NCBI GenBank assembly: GCA_934155265.1
Contig: CAKPGU010000025.1
Coordinates: forward strand, 1-17,549
Direction of reading: 5' to 3'
DNA: 17,549 nucleotides
Origin: an uncultured Clostridia bacterium
Lineage (GTDB): Bacteria; Bacillota; Clostridia; TANB77; CAG-508
Below are positions 14,559-17,549 of this stretch, piece by piece. The notes under the pieces were generated by a model. That model saw only the letters and a program-made list of their open reading frames with translations. It made no database searches and had not been told where the DNA came from. A program made the position numbers and the translations under genes. The stretch's first letter is position 1, and the number at the start of each line of letters is the position of its first letter.

Positions 14559-14818
14559 TTATGTGACTCCTTTCTTGAATATATTTTATATTTTAATTTT
14601 AACATACTTTTAGAAAACATATATTACAATTACATTACGTTTGTATTACACTTTTGTTACAAGAAAATTTATAATTCGAAACTAATTGACAAAAAAGTAA
14701 AAAAAGTTAAAAAAAAGCTTGTAGAAAAAAAGCTGTTATGTTAGAATTAAATTGTAATACATATATAACAAAAGAAAGGAGTTTATTGGGTAATTATATT
14801 ACTTGATAAGATTTAGAA
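14559..14818. other. Divergent intergenic region with one promoter and repeated TATTACA words
   Basis: This 260-bp AT-rich gap separates two divergent unknown genes. It contains several TATTACA/ATTACA/GTTACA words at 14623-14660. A 9-bp inverted pair, TGTATTACA (14642-14650) and TGTAATACA (14753-14761), has its second copy at the predicted plus-strand transcript start. I found no convincing -35/-10 pair for the minus-strand gene, though TGTTAAAAT near 14599-14607 (minus strand) could be an extended -10. No RNA gene was seen. Confidence 0.4.
14719..14747 (+). promoter_or_regulatory. Candidate promoter of the coiled-coil gene
   Basis: TTGTAG (14719-14724), a 17-nt spacer, an extended -10 TG (14739-14740) and TAGAAT (14742-14747) predict a start near 14754. 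A consensus TTGACA at 14686-14691 lies upstream but has no good -10 box at 16-18 nt. Confidence 0.5.
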
Positions 14819-16312
14819 ATGAACAGGTTAGAAGAGATAAAAGAAGTTATAGAAAATTTTGAAAATGAATCAAAGCAATCAAAAATGCAGATTTCTGAAA
14901 TAGAAGAACAAAGGACGAAATTAGCTAAAAAAAGAAATGCAATAAAACAAAAGAATTCAAAAAACAATTTTGTTGAAATTAGCAGATTAGGAAAAAAGAT
15001 TTCTGAATTAGGTAATGAAAGCCAAAGATTACAAAATAAACTCGATATAAAATTTAATGAAATAAAAAGAATAGTAAATCTAACAATAGATAATTTAGTA
15101 ACAGAAGAAATAAGAAAAGTTCGTAAAATTGAAGAAGAACAAAAAGAAATAGAAGAGAAAATTTTAGAAATAAAAGCAAAAAATGCAAGATATGAATTCC
15201 AAAAAAGTGAATTTTATAAAAGATTTGGAAGAATGCCAGAAGTTTCAGAAAATTCACGAAAGGAAGATGAGAGCCAAGCTAAGCAAATTTCATTATACAA
15301 GAAAAGAGCTAGTGAAATAGAAAAAAGTATTGTAAACACAGAAAACGAACTTGTAGAGTTGGCTTCAATCAAAAGAAATTTCAGAAATGAAAACTGGTCT
15401 AGTATTATTGAAAAACAAGATGTAGTAAAAGAAGTTAATGAAGAATCAATTATATTACCATTAATGGAAGAGGAATTCCAAGTTGAAGAAACAGAACCAA
15501 TTGAATATATTGATGTTAAAGAATTTGAACCTATAGAAAAAGTTGAAATAGGTGAAATAGAAATAGAAACACCTAATAAAATAGAAGAAATAGAAGAAGA
15601 AAAACAGGTAGATGAAATAGAAAGACTTGCAAGGGCGATAGTAGAAGAAATAGTTGCAGAACAAACTAAAGAGTTGAAAAGTAATAATATAGAAGAAAAA
15701 GAAATAATAGAAAAAGAAGAAATCTCAACAGAAAAAGAACCTGAAACAAGTTCAAAAGATATTGTTTTATTAAATATTATTGCGAAAGTGGAAGATGGAG
15801 AGATTGTATATAAAGCTCAAATAAATAATGGAGAAGAAATTAAAGTATATCCAACATTAGAAGTGAAAAATGTTTTATTAAATGACAGAGAATACAGAGA
15901 AGAAATAAAGGAATTTTTAATTTCATATGCAACAACACAACACAAGATGTTTGATAGTAGAGTAACAAAAAAAATTGACCCAACAGTATGCCAGATTTTA
16001 GAGAAATTTGCAAAGAAATATAATCTTGATGAAAAATGTTTAGTATATGATTATGCAATGTCATTCTCCAAAAATGGTTCAGAGATAATGAATTCAGTAG
16101 CACCTATAACATATAATTTATCATATTTAAAAAATACAAATTTAAGCAAAAAAGAAAAAAGTGTTATAACTAAGATATGTAAAAAAGCATTAGAAAATGA
16201 AAATGTAGATATAATAGGTGGAATTACAGGATTTGACAAGATAAGATATATGTTTAAGAAATTATTTAATATAAATAGTATAAAAGCATTAACTGATGGA
16301 AAATATGAATAA
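14819..16312 (+). CDS. Uncharacterised coiled-coil protein with a C-terminal globular domain
   Basis: I do not recognise this 497-residue protein. Residues 1 to about 190 are Lys/Glu-rich with heptad-like hydrophobic spacing and should form long coiled coils. Residues of about 195-305 are a low-complexity, very acidic linker dominated by Glu and Ile (E-I-E-I-E-T-P-N-K-I-E-E-I-E-E). From about 310 to the end there is an ordinary mixed sequence that looks like a folded domain, with G-E-I-V-Y-K-A-Q-I-N-N-G-E-E, C-L-V-Y-D-Y-A-M-S-F-S-K and a basic C-terminus. There is no signal peptide or membrane helix, so it is probably cytoplasmic. The AUG lacks a close ribosome binding site; the strong AAAGGAG at 14775-14781 is 37 nt upstream, with in-frame stops between. 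No terminator separates it from the rpsL promoter 16 nt downstream. Confidence 0.8.
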   Translation: MNRLEEIKEVIENFENESKQSKMQISEIEEQRTKLAKKRNAIKQKNSKNNFVEISRLGKKISELGNESQRLQNKLDIKFNEIKRIVNLTIDNLVTEEIRKVRKIEEEQKEIEEKILEIKAKNARYEFQKSEFYKRFGRMPEVSENSRKEDESQAKQISLYKKRASEIEKSIVNTENELVELASIKRNFRNENWSSIIEKQDVVKEVNEESIILPLMEEEFQVEETEPIEYIDVKEFEPIEKVEIGEIEIETPNKIEEIEEEKQVDEIERLARAIVEEIVAEQTKELKSNNIEEKEIIEKEEISTEKEPETSSKDIVLLNIIAKVEDGEIVYKAQINNGEEIKVYPTLEVKNVLLNDREYREEIKEFLISYATTQHKMFDSRVTKKIDPTVCQILEKFAKKYNLDEKCLVYDYAMSFSKNGSEIMNSVAPITYNLSYLKNTNLSKKEKSVITKICKKALENENVDIIGGITGFDKIRYMFKKLFNINSIKALTDGKYE

Positions 16313-16328
16313 AAATATAATAAAAATA

Positions 16329-16357
16329 TTGACATAACAGCTAAAAAATGATAAAAT
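16329..16357 (+). promoter_or_regulatory. Strong promoter of the rpsL-rpsG (str) operon
   Basis: TTGACA (16329-16334), a 17-nt spacer, an extended -10 TG (16349-16350) and TAAAAT (16352-16357) repeat the layout of the rpmG promoter. Both have TTGACATA at the -35 side and TAAAATAT at the -10 side. The predicted start is near 16364, inside the leader hairpin. Confidence 0.85.
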
Positions 16358-16359
16358 AT

Positions 16360-16410
16360 AAACCGCAGTGAAACTGGCAAAAAATGCTAGTTTTATAGCG
16401 GTTTATTTTT
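16360..16410 (+). promoter_or_regulatory. rpsL leader hairpin, possible attenuator
   Basis: AAACCGC (16360-16366) pairs with GCGGTTT (16398-16404). Inside, AAACTGGC (16371-16378) pairs with GCTAGTTT (16386-16393) through eight pairs, one of them G-U. The outer stem is followed by TTTATTTTT, so the fold looks like an intrinsic terminator sitting in the 5' leader. No competing fold was found, so a regulatory role is an inference. It could instead be a 5'-stabilising hairpin. Confidence 0.5.
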
Positions 16411-16434
16411 AATAAAGAAAGAGGTGAAATTTAA

Positions 16435-16848
16435 GTGCCAACAATTAATCAATTAGTAAGAAAAGGAAGACAAACTTCAAAGGCAAAATCTACAGCACCA
16501 GCATTACAACATGGATGGAACTCAAAAAACAAAACATTAACAAATAACAGAGCTCCACAAAAGAGAGGTGTATGTACAGTTGTAAAAACAGTAACACCTA
16601 AGAAACCAAACTCAGCTTTAAGAAAAGTTGCCAGAGTTAGACTTTCAAATGGTTATGAAGTAACATCTTATATCCCAGGAATAGGACATAACCTACAAGA
16701 ACACAGTGTAGTTCTAATTAGAGGAGGAAGAGTAAAAGACCTTCCAGGTGTTAGATACCATATTATCAGAGGAACATTAGATACAGCAGGTGTAAAAGAC
16801 AGAATGCAAGCTCGTTCTAAATATGGAGCTAAAAGACCTAAAAAATAA
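16435..16848 (+). CDS. rpsL: 30S ribosomal protein S12
   Basis: S12 sits at the decoding centre of the small subunit and affects accuracy. The 137-residue protein begins MPTINQLVRKGR. It has the insertion of about 13 residues (H-G-W-N-S-K-N-K-T-L-T-N-N) before Q-K-R-G-V-C that is typical of Bacillota and absent from E. coli. The loop T-P-K-K-P-N-S-A-L-R-K carries Lys56, and G-R-V-K-D-L-P-G carries Lys101. These are the positions where changes give streptomycin resistance, and both are wild type. Asp102 is the usual methylthiolation site. The start is GUG, with AAAGAGGTG upstream. It follows its own promoter rather than rpoC. Confidence 0.97.
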   Translation: MPTINQLVRKGRQTSKAKSTAPALQHGWNSKNKTLTNNRAPQKRGVCTVVKTVTPKKPNSALRKVARVRLSNGYEVTSYIPGIGHNLQEHSVVLIRGGRVKDLPGVRYHIIRGTLDTAGVKDRMQARSKYGAKRPKK

Positions 16849-16975
16849 AAAAATTAATTAAATCAGGCACGTTGCACATTTTCGACATCTATTGCAAACT
16901 TCGGTATACAAATGTATATCCTCATTTTGCAATAAATATCAAAAATGCACAATATACCTAATTTATTTAATTTTT
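16849..16975 (+). repeat. 127-nt long hairpin (imperfect inverted repeat) between rpsL and rpsG
   Basis: Starting at the base after the rpsL stop codon, 16849-16909 folds back on 16914-16975 with about 48 base pairs. All pairs but the top seven share one register with no bulges (i + j = 33824). Pairing blocks are 16849-16857, 16859-16863, 16865-16867, 16871-16874, 16877-16882 and 16890-16898 with their partners. After a small internal loop, GGTATAC (16903-16909) pairs with GTATATC (16914-16920) around AAAT. The right arm ends in TTTTT. It is either an RNA element of the str operon or a small MITE-like palindrome. Confidence 0.75.
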
Positions 16976-17120
16976 AATTATTTAGATTAGTGCACACAAT
17001 TTACTAAATTAAGGTACTTAAATTTAGAATAGATTATGTAGCACTATGCGGGAAAGAATAAACTTTCCAGAGTAACTTAGATATCTTATAGATATCAAAA
17101 AAGAAAAGGAGTGAAGAATA
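16976..17120 (+). promoter_or_regulatory. rpsG upstream leader with small hairpins
   Basis: After the long hairpin, the leader holds GGAAAG/CTTTCC (17051-17056 with 17063-17068) and GATATC/GATATC (17080-17085 with 17091-17096), then AAAAGGAG 9 nt before the rpsG start. S7 is known to regulate the str operon from the rpsL-rpsG gap in E. coli, so an S7 site is possible here. I could not match it to a known consensus. No promoter was seen. Confidence 0.35.
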
Positions 17121-17549
17121 GTGCCAAGAAGAGGATATATAGCAAAAAGAGATGTATTACCAGATCCAATATACAATAGCAAAGTTGTTACAAAATTAAT
17201 AAACAACATAATGCTAGATGGTAAAAAATCAGTTGCTCAAGGTATAGTATATGATGCTTTTGACATAATAAAAGAAAAAGAAGGAAAAAATCCTTTAGAA
17301 GTATTTGAAGCAGCATTAGAAAATATCATGCCAGTTCTTGAAGTTAAAGCAAGAAGAGTGGGTGGAGCAACATACCAAGTACCATTAGAAATTAGACCTG
17401 AAAGAAGACAAACTTTAGGACTAAGATGGTTAGTTTTATATGCTAGAAATAGACATGAAAAAACTATGGCTCAAAAATTAGCAGCTGAAATTATGGATGC
17501 TGTTAATGGAAATGGTGGAGCATTCAAGAAGAAAGAAGACACACATAGA
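17121..17549 (+). CDS. rpsG: 30S ribosomal protein S7 (3' end cut by window edge)
   Basis: S7 organises the 3' major domain of 16S rRNA in the head of the small subunit and contacts E-site tRNA. The open frame from GUG at 17121 translates to 143 residues and reaches the window edge still open. It begins M-P-R-R-G-Y-I-A-K-R-D-V-L-P-D-P and has V-K-A-R-R-V-G-G-A-T-Y-Q-V-P and R-P-E-R-R-Q-T-L-G-L-R-W-L. The family is about 156 residues, so only the last 13 or so are missing. GGAG lies 9 nt upstream. GUG starts are shared with rpsL just before it. Confidence 0.97.
   Translation, partial: MPRRGYIAKRDVLPDPIYNSKVVTKLINNIMLDGKKSVAQGIVYDAFDIIKEKEGKNPLEVFEAALENIMPVLEVKARRVGGATYQVPLEIRPERRQTLGLRWLVLYARNRHEKTMAQKLAAEIMDAVNGNGGAFKKKEDTHR

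Overview
The window is strongly AT-rich DNA with dense, mostly plus-strand genes, AT-ending codons and strong AGGAGG-type ribosome binding sites. A T-box, an L10 leader, folate-dependent TrmFO, a 137-residue S12 and the rpmG-secE-nusG-rplKAJL order all point to a low-GC Bacillota, most likely a member of Clostridia. Species cannot be read from the sequence.

Layout. (1) 1-277: the end of an rRNA operon (last bases of 23S, a whole 5S, a terminator). (2) 280-932: a flavin reductase-like gene with its own promoter. (3) 943-4604: a ribosomal and transcription-factor operon, rpmG-secE-nusG-rplK-rplA-rplJ-rplL. It carries two internal control elements: a probable L1-binding hairpin before rplA and an L10-type attenuator before rplJ. 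It ends in a clean terminator after rplL. (4) 4607-9352: mtnN, then a Phe-specific T-box leader driving pheS-pheT. The pheS-pheT gap holds a nested palindromic repeat. (5) 9371-14162: a SWIM/SNF2 helicase and trmFO. (6) 14121-16312: an unknown membrane protein on the minus strand, diverging from an unknown 497-residue coiled-coil protein. (7) 16329-17549: the start of the str operon, rpsL and rpsG. rpsG is cut by the window edge. The rpsL-rpsG gap holds a 127-nt, nearly perfect hairpin.

How the genes fit together. Most of the window is translation machinery: rRNA, ribosomal proteins, Sec translocon, antitermination factor, Phe-tRNA synthetase and a tRNA methyltransferase. Its control elements sense ribosomal proteins or uncharged tRNA. 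In most Bacillota rpoB-rpoC lie between rplL and rpsL. Here that place is taken by about 11.8 kb of other genes and no rpoB or rpoC is present.

I found no phage, insertion sequence, CRISPR array or defence system. The least explained items are the two palindromic elements (6794-6925 and 16849-16975), the long acidic SecE tail, and the divergent pair of unknown proteins at 14175-16312.
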